DNA of 64,000 bases, from NCBI GenBank assembly GCA_041228285.1, contig CP166133.1, positions 1,364,001-1,428,000 on the forward strand, read 5' to 3'. The position numbers were made by a program, and so were the translations under genes. Positions 7,655 to 14,945 of the stretch are shown here, one piece after another; position 1 is the first letter of the stretch, and the number at the start of each line of letters is the position of its first letter. The notes beneath the pieces are model-generated. The model was not told the origin of the DNA, searched no databases, and saw only the letters and a program-made list of their open reading frames with translations. The stretch comes from Neisseriaceae bacterium CLB008 (GTDB lineage Bacteria > Pseudomonadota > Gammaproteobacteria > Burkholderiales > Neisseriaceae).

Positions 7655-9019
7655 TTACAGGCCAAGCACTTGGGTTGCGATGCTGAAGTAAATCAGCACG
7701 CCGACAATGTCGGCAATGGACGTAATGAGTGGTGCGCTGGCGGTGGCCGGATCGAACTTGAGTTTAGATAAAATAAACGGTAGTGACAGCCCGATCAAGC
7801 TGCCGACAATGACGATGCACACCATGGATAGAGCTACAACTAAAGCAATCTCCATGCCGCCGCGCGCAAAGCCGACTAAAGCCACCGCCAGCGCCATGCT
7901 GAGGCCTAGGGTAAGGGCGACCAAAATTTCTTTACTGATCATTTTGCCCCAGTCTTTCAGAATCACTTCACCCGTGGCCAAACCGCGAACCATGAGCGTG
8001 GCGGCCTGTGAGCCAGCGTTACCGCCAGAATCAATCAATAAAGGCAAGAAAAAGACTAAGACCACATAAGACATAATGGTGTCCTCAAAGTGGGCAATGC
8101 CTGCGCCCGAAAACACATTGCCAAACACCAAAACCACCAGCCAGATCACGCGCATGCGGTAAAGCGTCCAAATACTGGCGGTTTTGACATTTACCATGTG
8201 TAAATGATTGGCACCATGGCTGATGTTTAGGCCACCCGTTTTATAAAGGGTTTCTTTACTGCTTTGTGCCTGAATGTCCATCGCATCGTCAGCGGTGATG
8301 ATGCCCAACATCACACTTTTATCATCAATGACGGGCAGAGATAATAAATCATAATGGGCAATGGTTTGGGCGGCTTCTAATGGTGGGGCCATCGCTTTGA
8401 TGCTAACCACATTTTGGCGCATGATGTCCTGAACCAGCTTATGCTCGTCAGCCAATAAAAGGTCGCGCAAAGACATCACGCCTAAAAGCCGTTTACCCGC
8501 ATCAACCACATAAATATAGTAAATGGTTTCCTTAGTGTTACCGTATTGACGGGTCAAACGGATGGCTTCTTGGGCGGTGATGTCGCCACGCAAATAGAGA
8601 AAATCAGTAGTCATATGTGCCGCTGCGCTGTCCTCCGGGTAAGAGGCAAGATGCTGCATGTCGTCTACTTCAGAAGGGTTGATTTGCACGTTGATCAGCT
8701 GTTTTAGTGCGCTGGGCAGGTTTGAGTATAGATCGGCTCGATCATCGTGAGGCATGCCCGCCAGTAAGTCGCCTAAATCCGTTGGCTTCATAGCGAGGGC
8801 TAGTTTGAGCTGGATGGAGGCCGAAAAATGGCTAAAAAGCTCAGCACGGCTAGCCAAAGGGATGGCCATCAGAACACGAATAATGTCGGTGTCGTTGTAG
8901 ATTAGCAGTGCATCTGCTACATCAGCGCTGTGTGATTCGTCTAGTAAGTCTTTAATGAGCTCTAGGTCATTGGTATGCAAAAATTTTTGTACCAATAGCG
9001 AGGTTTTGATGTGTTTCAT
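7655..9019 (-). CDS. mgtE: MgtE magnesium transporter, paralogue 1
   Basis: 454 residues from ATG 9019, with GGAT seven bases upstream on the minus strand. Domains: N-terminal MgtE helical superhelix (~1-125), paired CBS domains (~126-250, 'AHMTTDFLYLRGDITAQEAIRLTR' and 'LLSLPVIDDKSVMLGIITADDAMD'), linker helix, then five transmembrane helices (~280-454). The pore motif 'LPLLIDSGGNAGSQAATL' and the C-terminal 'DPATASAPLITSIAD' that forms the Mg site are intact. It is a channel gated by cytosolic Mg through the CBS/N domains. Very similar to the next gene upstream, with near identity in the membrane part. Confidence 0.9.
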   Translation of the reverse strand: MKHIKTSLLVQKFLHTNDLELIKDLLDESHSADVADALLIYNDTDIIRVLMAIPLASRAELFSHFSASIQLKLALAMKPTDLGDLLAGMPHDDRADLYSNLPSALKQLINVQINPSEVDDMQHLASYPEDSAAAHMTTDFLYLRGDITAQEAIRLTRQYGNTKETIYYIYVVDAGKRLLGVMSLRDLLLADEHKLVQDIMRQNVVSIKAMAPPLEAAQTIAHYDLLSLPVIDDKSVMLGIITADDAMDIQAQSSKETLYKTGGLNISHGANHLHMVNVKTASIWTLYRMRVIWLVVLVFGNVFSGAGIAHFEDTIMSYVVLVFFLPLLIDSGGNAGSQAATLMVRGLATGEVILKDWGKMISKEILVALTLGLSMALAVALVGFARGGMEIALVVALSMVCIVIVGSLIGLSLPFILSKLKFDPATASAPLITSIADIVGVLIYFSIATQVLGL

Positions 9020-9207
9020 TGTGGTCATCCGTGGTAATCGGCTCGTATAAGCCAAATACCACGAAACGGATGACGTGGATGCCTGACTTATACGTTGGCC
9101 TGAAGGTCAAAAAGTGGACTCGGGGGGAGATCCATGGGCTTTGCTCCAAATGCAGCATGATTAATCGGCTTCATGCTAAATAGGTTTTAAAAGAAGGTGC
9201 CATTCTA
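9020..9207 (-). promoter_or_regulatory. mgtE1 leader RNA with competing helices
   Basis: Candidate 5' leader of ~175 nt. On the minus strand, CCACG (9078-9074) can pair with CGTGG (9063-9059). The same CGTGGTA (9063-9057) can instead pair with TACCACG (9036-9030), which abuts the mgtE Shine-Dalgarno GGAT (9030-9027). A flanking helix CGTATAAG (9094-9087) with CTTATACG (9051-9044) encloses the first option and is incompatible with the second. The stop codon of the short ORF at 9135-9088 lies inside the CGTATAAG strand, so ribosome position could choose between structures. All pairings are visible; the regulatory reading is inference. Confidence 0.5.
9088..9135 (-). CDS. Proline-containing leader peptide upstream of mgtE1
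   Basis: 15-codon ORF MDLPPSPLFDLQANV with GGAG (9147-9144) eight bases before its ATG. Prolines are at positions 4, 5 and 7. The ORF begins ~60 nt after the predicted transcription start and ends 68 nt before the mgtE start. Short ORFs with Pro/acidic N-termini (mgtL of mgtA, mgtP of mgtCBR) sense low Mg through ribosome stalling or destabilisation in enterics. This one has a similar composition and placement but no evident homology. Confidence 0.5.
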   Translation of the reverse strand: MDLPPSPLFDLQANV

Positions 9208-9230
9208 ATTAAGGTTGATTTATATGGCAA
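9202..9230 (-). promoter_or_regulatory. Sigma70-type promoter for mgtE1(-mgtC)
   Basis: On the minus strand, -35 TTGCCA (9230-9225), a 17-base spacer and -10 TAGAAT (9207-9202). Transcription would start near 9195, giving a long leader. The -35 hexamer and spacer length are the same as at mgtE2. Confidence 0.55.
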
Positions 9231-9322
9231 TGAAATATTTTATGGAGTGGGCTTTGCCGGCAAAATAACGACACATTCCACCACTATTGCTGCTAATTTT
9301 TAATCAAATTATGGGTATACCT

Positions 9323-10693
9323 TTATGCTATGTTTAAAACACGGGTGGCGATGCTGAAGTAAATGAGCACCCCAACCGCGTCAGCGATGGAGGTAATTAA
9401 GGGGGCGCTGGCCGTGGCAGGATCAAAATGAAGTTTGGCCAGAATAAACGGTAAAGATAGGCCAATCACGCTGCCTACCATGACAATCAGCACCATAGAC
9501 AAGGCGACGACGAGTGCAATTTCTGGGCCACCACGCACCCAACCCACTAAGGAAACCGCCAGGGCCATGCTCAAACCCAGCGCAGCGGCCACCAATACTT
9601 CTTTGGTGACCATTTTTTGCCAGTCCTTTAGAATCACCTCGCCCGTTGCCAGACCACGCACCATTAAGGTTGCCGCTTGAGAACCAGCGTTGCCGCCAGA
9701 GTCAATCAATAGCGGCAGAAAAAAGACTAAAACCACATAGGATGAAATGACGTCTTCAAAATGGGCAATGCCGGCACCAGAAAACACATTGCCAAAGACT
9801 AAAACCACTAACCAAACCACGCGCATGCGGTAAAGGGTCCAGATGCTGGCCTGTTTGATGTTGGTGAGCATGCTTTGAGGCATCTCTATCGATGCTGCCC
9901 CTATGCCCCCTGTTTTGTATAAGATCTGGGCACTCTGTACTGACTGTAGATCCATGGCATCATCAGCGGTGATGATGCCAATCAGGCGTGCCTGATCGTC
10001 AATGATGGGCAAAGAGAGTAGGCCATAACGGGCAATTTTATGCACGACATTGGCTTGCTTGTCATTGGCGTGGCTGCTGATCACATTGGTGCGCATGATG
10101 TCACGAATGAGGTTGTGTTCATCAGTGAGTAATAAATCGCGTAACGACAGCACGCCTAATAGCTTTTTATCAGCATCAATAACGTAAATGTAGTAAATGG
10201 TTTCTTTATTGTGGCCGTAGCGGCGCGCAAGATTAATGGCTTCCTTAGCTGTGATGTCGGCGCGTACATAGAGAAAGTCTGAAGTCATGTGGGCACCGGC
10301 CGTTCCTTCTGGATAAGAGGCCAGGTGGGTGATGTCTTGAACCTGGTCTGCGGCAATGTGAGGGGCAATGTGTTGGCGGAAGGCTTCGGGCAGTTGATTA
10401 AACAAATCAGCTCGCTCATCATGGGCCATAGCAGAAATCAGCTGGGCCAATACATCTGGCTGCATGACGAGGGCGACAGCCGTTTGCATGTGTTGATCAA
10501 AATGCTGAAAAATCATCACGCGTCGCGCTAAAGGCATGGCTAATAAGATGCGCACCACGTCGGTATGGTTGAAGACGACGAGTGCATCGGCCAAGTCGGC
10601 GTCATGGGCCGTATTCAATAGCTCGGTAATGATTAAGGTGTCAGAGGTATGCAAAAATTTTTGCAAGAATAGGGATAGCTTGATGTGTTTCAT
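9323..10693 (-). CDS. mgtE: MgtE magnesium transporter, paralogue 2
   Basis: 456 residues from ATG 10693, with AGGAT eight bases upstream on the minus strand. Same architecture as the neighbouring paralogue: N domain, CBS pair ('AHMTSDFLYVRADITAKEAINLARR', 'LLSLPIIDDQARLIGIITADDAMD') and five membrane helices with 'LPLLIDSGGNAGSQAATL' and 'DPATASAPLITSIAD'. Differences concentrate in the N domain and in the linker after the CBS pair ('IGAASIEMPQSMLTN' here, 'LNISHGANHLHMVN' in mgtE1). This suggests a tandem duplication followed by divergence of the sensing region. Each copy has its own promoter and leader. Confidence 0.9.
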   Translation of the reverse strand: MKHIKLSLFLQKFLHTSDTLIITELLNTAHDADLADALVVFNHTDVVRILLAMPLARRVMIFQHFDQHMQTAVALVMQPDVLAQLISAMAHDERADLFNQLPEAFRQHIAPHIAADQVQDITHLASYPEGTAGAHMTSDFLYVRADITAKEAINLARRYGHNKETIYYIYVIDADKKLLGVLSLRDLLLTDEHNLIRDIMRTNVISSHANDKQANVVHKIARYGLLSLPIIDDQARLIGIITADDAMDLQSVQSAQILYKTGGIGAASIEMPQSMLTNIKQASIWTLYRMRVVWLVVLVFGNVFSGAGIAHFEDVISSYVVLVFFLPLLIDSGGNAGSQAATLMVRGLATGEVILKDWQKMVTKEVLVAAALGLSMALAVSLVGWVRGGPEIALVVALSMVLIVMVGSVIGLSLPFILAKLHFDPATASAPLITSIADAVGVLIYFSIATRVLNIA

Positions 10694-10753
10694 GACTAAA
10701 CATCCTAGGTTTGGGGCAACCATCAACAGCCGCCAAACCTAAACGTGTTTAGG

Positions 10754-10813
10754 TTAGGAGACGGTTAAATCGACCGATTTAAAAAAGTAAGATCTACAGG
10801 GATCCGCGTCCAT
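10754..10813 (-). CDS. Leader peptide upstream of mgtE2
   Basis: 19-codon ORF MDADPCRSYFFKSVDLTVS with GGAG ten bases before its ATG. It starts Asp-Ala-Asp-Pro, like the acidic/proline segments known to destabilise ribosomes at low Mg (MgtL begins MEPDP). Its stop codon (10756-10754) abuts the 5' strand of the ACCTAAAC helix, the same geometry as in the mgtE1 leader. A second still shorter ORF, MMSAPTP, lies upstream at 10857-10834. Not conserved in sequence with the mgtE1 leader peptide. Confidence 0.42.
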   Translation of the reverse strand: MDADPCRSYFFKSVDLTVS

Positions 10814-10833
10814 TTAAGGAATACTCCGAATGA

Positions 10834-10857
10834 TTAAGGGGTGGGGGCAGACATCAT
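10834..10857 (-). CDS. Seven-codon ORF MMSAPTP in the mgtE2 leader
   Basis: ATG ATG TCT GCC CCC ACC CCT TAA on the minus strand, with AAGG (10871-10868) ten bases upstream. That AAGG lies in one arm of the GCCTTG/CAAGGC hairpin. Two prolines in seven residues fit the idea of a ribosome-sensing leader, but an ORF this short can arise by chance. Confidence 0.25.
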   Translation of the reverse strand: MMSAPTP

Positions 10858-10939
10858 GGCTCAATTGCCTTGGTTGCTCAGCATCAAGGCCTGAATGAGG
10901 GCGTGTAATCAACCGTTTACTCAGGCCTGATGGGGGGCG

Positions 10940-10968
10940 ATGATAGACCACTTATTCTATGGTGGCAA
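10940..10968 (-). promoter_or_regulatory. Sigma70-type promoter for mgtE2
   Basis: On the minus strand, -35 TTGCCA (10968-10963), 17-base spacer, -10 TATCAT (10945-10940). The predicted start near 10933 gives a ~240-nt untranslated leader. Confidence 0.55.
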
Positions 10969-11091
10969 GCTTAGAGGGGAATTGTTTGGTTTTTTTAGGA
11001 AGCATGGGCTATTTACGTAAGATTAAGATCCTAAGGGTACGTGTTCAAATTATGAGCGCGTAACTGATCTCTGAGTTACAGGAAATCATAT

Positions 11092-11913
11092 TTAAGTTTG
11101 GCGCAACTTCCTGTAAATGATGGTAAGCCAAGAGCTTGGTAATAGTCTTGGTAAAGCTCGTAAGAAAAAAACCGGAATGCTTCTAGTATAGCCTTGGAAG
11201 CCAATTTGTTTTTTAAGTTGCACCATTTTCCATTCACTTTTGACATAAACCCACCCACGACGCCTACTAAGCATAGCTTGGCCAGCACGCATGTGTAATA
11301 GAACTTCTTCTAAATTTGCAACTTGATAGCCTGCAGCAATTATACGTAACCATAGATTATAATCTTCCATAAATAAGTGATGCTGATATCCTCCTAATGC
11401 TTCGATAACTGACTTACGATACATAACTGAAGGATGGTTAAATGGTGATCGTTTCTTTGCATACTCTACGATGTCGGCTTGTCGAGTGGGGACAGATTTT
11501 AATGAAATTAGCTTAGATGGATCTTTATCAAACTCCTGAATAGATGTGCCTAATACGGCTACTTCAGGGTGTACATGTAGATAAGTTACCTGTTCGTGAA
11601 AACGAGTAGGTAGGCATATGTCATCTGTATCCATCCGAGCGACTAATTCATATTGACAATGCTTTAAGCCTTGATTCAATGCTTTTCCTAAACCCACATT
11701 TTCTGGAAGTTGAATTGTAATGAAAGAGGAGCCTATTATATGTTGCCATTCGGCAATGGCTTCATTCAATTCTGGGGTTAAAGGCCCATCCTGTACTAAA
11801 ATAATTTCGGTTGGCTGTAATAATTGCTTTGTCCATATACTAGACATTGCTTCATGCAGAAAGGAGGCCTGTTCTTTATGATATATAGACAACAAAACAC
11901 TAAATGGGGTCAT
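11092..11913 (-). CDS. Family-2 glycosyltransferase
   Basis: 273 residues, GT-A fold. N-terminal 'FSVLLSIYHKEQASFL' and 'IILVQDGPLTPEL' form the nucleotide-sugar site. 'ELVARMDTDDICLPTRF' (~89-105) contains the DxD-type metal motif, and 'FNHPSVMYRKSVIEALGGY' and 'EDYNLWLRI' are the acceptor-side GT2 landmarks. It resembles AmsE/WcaA-type enzymes that add a hexose or HexNAc to a lipid-linked oligosaccharide. Last gene of the minus-strand polysaccharide cluster; starts three bases after the stop of the GT14 gene. Sugar specificity not deducible. Confidence 0.85.
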   Translation of the reverse strand: MTPFSVLLSIYHKEQASFLHEAMSSIWTKQLLQPTEIILVQDGPLTPELNEAIAEWQHIIGSSFITIQLPENVGLGKALNQGLKHCQYELVARMDTDDICLPTRFHEQVTYLHVHPEVAVLGTSIQEFDKDPSKLISLKSVPTRQADIVEYAKKRSPFNHPSVMYRKSVIEALGGYQHHLFMEDYNLWLRIIAAGYQVANLEEVLLHMRAGQAMLSRRRGWVYVKSEWKMVQLKKQIGFQGYTRSIPVFFLRALPRLLPSSWLTIIYRKLRQT

Positions 11914-11916
11914 AGT

Positions 11917-12768
11917 TTATTCTTTATAAATTAGGCTTAATGCTTCTTTGGCTAATGTAGCATCGACTTTACGGGCGAACCATGCTCCCTGATCCTGGGC
12001 TTTTTTTAACTGATCAAGAGATAGGAAAATAGGATTTGAACCACGATTATAAGATGGATCGAAAATAATATAGCGTTGGTTCCCTGTGGCTAAATTACAA
12101 TATAACTCTGGGGTTCGGGCGATAATATATTGAAAAAAATGCTCATCAGGACACAATTTTTTAGAAAAAAAAGCATAATCTTTTTTGGTAATACTATCAA
12201 TTAGTGTATGTAATTGAGACCTTCTAATTGAAAACCATTGGCTACCAAAGAGATTAGGTATGCTAGGTCCAGCAGGTATTATTTTATCCATCAACTTGAA
12301 AGCTAAGGTTAAGCTTTTTCCAATGGGATGTCGCTGATAGATCGTATCTGCATGAGGGGCATTAAATCGTAATCTATACCGATGAGGTAAAGATATTTTA
12401 CTATCTAAATAGATGGCTTCTGGATTGTTATGCTGCCATGCATTGTTCATGTCTTCTATCTTCTGTAATAGAACATCATCAGCACTTATCAAGTGAAAAA
12501 ATTGATTTTCCTTGTTAAGTAATGCAACCTTTATCAAGTTTAAAGTTGCTTGGATCATACTAAAGCCAGCCCAATGTATTATTATTCTATCTTTAATAAA
12601 AATTACATTATCTAGATCATTAAAATCACCCACTATATGATTTGAATTAATTTTTTTATCTATATGAATATAGAAATTAATATGTTTGTTCGTTTGGGCT
12701 AGGAGCTTAAGATATGGCATCGGTTTATGTGTTAGAACAAGTATGGCTGTTTTGTTTTGGATGGTCAT
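11917..12768 (-). CDS. GT14 (core-2/I-branching type) glycosyltransferase
   Basis: 283 residues. 'AILVLTHKPMPYLKLLAQTNKHINFYIHIDKK' (~8-39) is the hallmark of bacterial Branch-domain proteins, followed by 'HWAGFSMIQATLNLI', 'FFHLISADDVLLQ' and 'GSQWFSIRRSQL'. Family members transfer GlcNAc or xylose in a beta linkage with a GT-A-like fold that lacks a strict DxD. AT-rich like its neighbours. Part of the operon between the putative polymerase and the GT2 gene. Confidence 0.75.
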   Translation of the reverse strand: MTIQNKTAILVLTHKPMPYLKLLAQTNKHINFYIHIDKKINSNHIVGDFNDLDNVIFIKDRIIIHWAGFSMIQATLNLIKVALLNKENQFFHLISADDVLLQKIEDMNNAWQHNNPEAIYLDSKISLPHRYRLRFNAPHADTIYQRHPIGKSLTLAFKLMDKIIPAGPSIPNLFGSQWFSIRRSQLHTLIDSITKKDYAFFSKKLCPDEHFFQYIIARTPELYCNLATGNQRYIIFDPSYNRGSNPIFLSLDQLKKAQDQGAWFARKVDATLAKEALSLIYKE

Positions 12769-12780
12769 GTTGATTATTTT

Positions 12781-13878
12781 CTATATATTATAAGTAGTTA
12801 GTTTCCGGTTCTTGTTTTCTTGGTGGTTGAAACTAATAAATAACAGATAATAAATAATAAAATCATAAATTGAAAAAAGACCAATGGCATCAGTTGTGTA
12901 GCGTAGTATTAGTATAGCCATTAAGAAAATAATGGCTATATTTTTTGTTTTTAATGTTTTATATATCATATAAAGGCAAAAAATAGTATGTGCTAGACCA
13001 TACCGAGCATGGCCCATAATAAAAGAGTTGTGAGGATTCATGTCTACTTTAACAATTGATTGACAGCATTCATAAATATTAGCGCCAAATAAAATTCCAT
13101 AAGTATCAATATTGGTTATGTATTCTAGTATAAATTTTTTCCGGTCTGACGTAACGCCTCTTTGGAAGTTAGAGAAATTAGTTAAAAAGTAAATAATATC
13201 ATCTAAAAAATAGGCGACACATGTTATCCCTAAGAAAATAACTAAATATTTAGTTACAACTTTACGATGGTATAAGTAAAAGAAAATTAATATGGCACCG
13301 GAGACAATAATTCCTGATCGACCATATAGCAATACACAAAAAATAAAAGAGATTAAATATATAAATAAAGGTTGTTTACGGCCTTCCTTGATACTAACTG
13401 AACCTATGAAGATTGAGAGTAAAATGGCTATGACGCTTAGAAAGTTACGACTAGAGTTGAATAATACGAAATTGTATAATTCATCATCAGCGAATCCGAT
13501 AGAAAAAAATTGATAGATTAGAAAGAGCGAATACACGCCAAAAATAATGAGACTAAAGCGATAAATATTTTGGCATAAATAAAGAATATAAGCCATGATA
13601 AATGCAGATAATGCGTATAGAAGCCCGTACATTGAAAAGTAATCAGGGTAAGTTTGACCAAAATAGGAGAGGACTAGAAATAGGATTATAAATGTAGTTA
13701 CGCAATAAAAATATTTAGGGCGAATAAGATTTTGGCTTAATAGAATCATAAGCGATACGATCGTTAAGCCAAAATAAGGCATTAAAAAATCATTATTGCC
13801 AGTCTTAATTTTAAAAAAGAAGAAGAGTAGTTGTAAGGCAATGATTAATTTATAAATATGTTGTATGTTAATTATCAT
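12781..13878 (-). CDS. wzy: Wzy-like O-antigen/polysaccharide polymerase
   Basis: 365 residues, strongly hydrophobic, with about ten transmembrane segments and one larger loop (~255-300). That loop holds 'NPHNSFIMGHARYGL', matching the H-N-S-F periplasmic motif of Wzy/WaaL-type proteins; 'LYGRSGI' (~185) resembles the other conserved Arg loop. Wzy proteins are poorly conserved, and the call rests on topology, these loops and location between flippase and transferase genes. Very AT-rich and full of rare-looking codons, typical of horizontally shuffled polymerase genes. It works with Wzx and Wzz at the inner membrane. Confidence 0.7.
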   Translation of the reverse strand: MIINIQHIYKLIIALQLLFFFFKIKTGNNDFLMPYFGLTIVSLMILLSQNLIRPKYFYCVTTFIILFLVLSYFGQTYPDYFSMYGLLYALSAFIMAYILYLCQNIYRFSLIIFGVYSLFLIYQFFSIGFADDELYNFVLFNSSRNFLSVIAILLSIFIGSVSIKEGRKQPLFIYLISFIFCVLLYGRSGIIVSGAILIFFYLYHRKVVTKYLVIFLGITCVAYFLDDIIYFLTNFSNFQRGVTSDRKKFILEYITNIDTYGILFGANIYECCQSIVKVDMNPHNSFIMGHARYGLAHTIFCLYMIYKTLKTKNIAIIFLMAILILRYTTDAIGLFSIYDFIIYYLLFISFNHQENKNRKLTTYNI

Positions 13879-13933
13879 GAGAATATATAATCTGCTTTTT
13901 TAAGACAGCTAAGGCTAGTAGGTTTTATAAAAA

Positions 13934-14908
13934 TTAAACTTCCAACAGTGTCATTCCATTTTTTTGGAATAATAAATATATACCTGAGAACCGACGATAT
14001 AGTGTTGGTGAGTATAGACTAAAAGCTTTGACTTGAGGTAATGCTATAACATTTAAAGCAGCGGTACTAATAAAATGATAGAGGACTACTTCTGACTCCG
14101 GCTTTTGCGTTAGTAAAGTTAGAATGTAATCTTCAAAAATTAGAGGCGTATTAATGTACGTTAATCCGTCGATAGTGTTTTTCTCTCTAGGGTGGGGAAA
14201 GTAATAATCGATTTTATATTGGGTACAAAGAGTAATTATCTGAGAGGGGCTTAAACCTAAATCTATAATTGGCTGGCCTAAAAAAATATTAATGGTTTTT
14301 TTTGGCATGGTAAAGTCATTTTTTTTGTTTTCTATCTCGGGGGCTAACAGTAATACATTAATATTATTTGTAATATTTTTTTGGTTACGATAAATCGTAT
14401 GATGCCGCTGACTTAGTTTTCGAATAACTTGAGTATTAAGTTTGATACCTAAAGTATGTTTTATAATACGGCTAATTAGATTAGGTTGTTGATTCTGGTA
14501 GTATGTGCCTTGATAGTTTAAGTTGGCGGTACCATCATCAAAGGTTTCTAAAAAGTGGTAGTTAGCTTGGGACGCAACAAGTTGGGCGAAAGTATTGTCG
14601 ATGCTGGCAATAAAGCAGCTATTGAACGTCTGTTTGTTGTAAGTGTTGACTAAACATTTGAGTTGGTACAAAGCAAGCACTCGAGGCAATGGTTTAGTGG
14701 CAAGAATCGGGAAGAAATGTGCAGTAACACAAAGGGATTTTAATTTTTCAAAATAATAGCGATATTTTTCATTATTAAAATAGGTAATCATAATGGCCAC
14801 GAAAGTCTCTTGAGGTCTTTGCTCAATAATGCGTACTGCCAGCAGAACCTGTAAAGGGGTCATGCATATAATTAAATTTTTTTTTGTAGTTATGTTTGGT
14901 TGGCGCAT
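13934..14908 (-). CDS. GT52-family glycosyltransferase (sialyl-/pseudaminyltransferase candidate)
   Basis: 324 residues. 'KNLIICMTPLQVLLAVRIIEQ' (~9-29), 'HFLETFDDGTANL' (~118-130) and 'YYFPHPREK' match the plan of family 52, whose best-known member is the neisserial LOS alpha-2,3-sialyltransferase Lst: an N-terminal P-L-Q motif, a central acidic D/E-D-G motif as general base, and a His-Pro motif for the CMP donor. No neu genes for sialic acid are present, but the neighbouring genes make CMP-pseudaminic acid. I therefore infer that the donor is CMP-Pse. That specificity is not shown by sequence alone. Confidence 0.65.
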   Translation of the reverse strand: MRQPNITTKKNLIICMTPLQVLLAVRIIEQRPQETFVAIMITYFNNEKYRYYFEKLKSLCVTAHFFPILATKPLPRVLALYQLKCLVNTYNKQTFNSCFIASIDNTFAQLVASQANYHFLETFDDGTANLNYQGTYYQNQQPNLISRIIKHTLGIKLNTQVIRKLSQRHHTIYRNQKNITNNINVLLLAPEIENKKNDFTMPKKTINIFLGQPIIDLGLSPSQIITLCTQYKIDYYFPHPREKNTIDGLTYINTPLIFEDYILTLLTQKPESEVVLYHFISTAALNVIALPQVKAFSLYSPTLYRRFSGIYLLFQKNGMTLLEV

Positions 14909-14945
14909 AGAATACCTATCATTAAGTAAAGCGGTAATTAAAGAG

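Larger units (their letters stand above)
10694..10939 (-). promoter_or_regulatory. mgtE2 leader RNA with competing helices
   Basis: Candidate ~240-nt leader. On the minus strand, ACCTAAAC (10754-10747) pairs with GTTTAGGT (10744-10737). The overlapping AGGTTTGG (10740-10733) can instead pair with CCAAACCT (10714-10707); this second helix extends by an A-U and two G-U pairs into the mgtE Shine-Dalgarno AGGAT (10706-10702). The two helices share 10737-10740 and cannot coexist. Further upstream, GCCTTG/CAAGGC (10890-10885 with 10872-10867) competes with TCAGGCCT/AGGCCTGA (10927-10920/10894-10887). A palindrome TTAAATCG/CGATTTAA lies at 10766-10783. Structure is seen in sequence; function is inferred. 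Confidence 0.5.

Noticed and set aside
8967-9158. A 63-codon ORF on the minus strand that overlaps the mgtE1 start (MLHLEQSPW...).
   Set aside because: No ribosome-binding site and it reads in a different frame through the mgtE coding start; the 15-codon ORF with GGAG at 9135-9088 is the better leader candidate.
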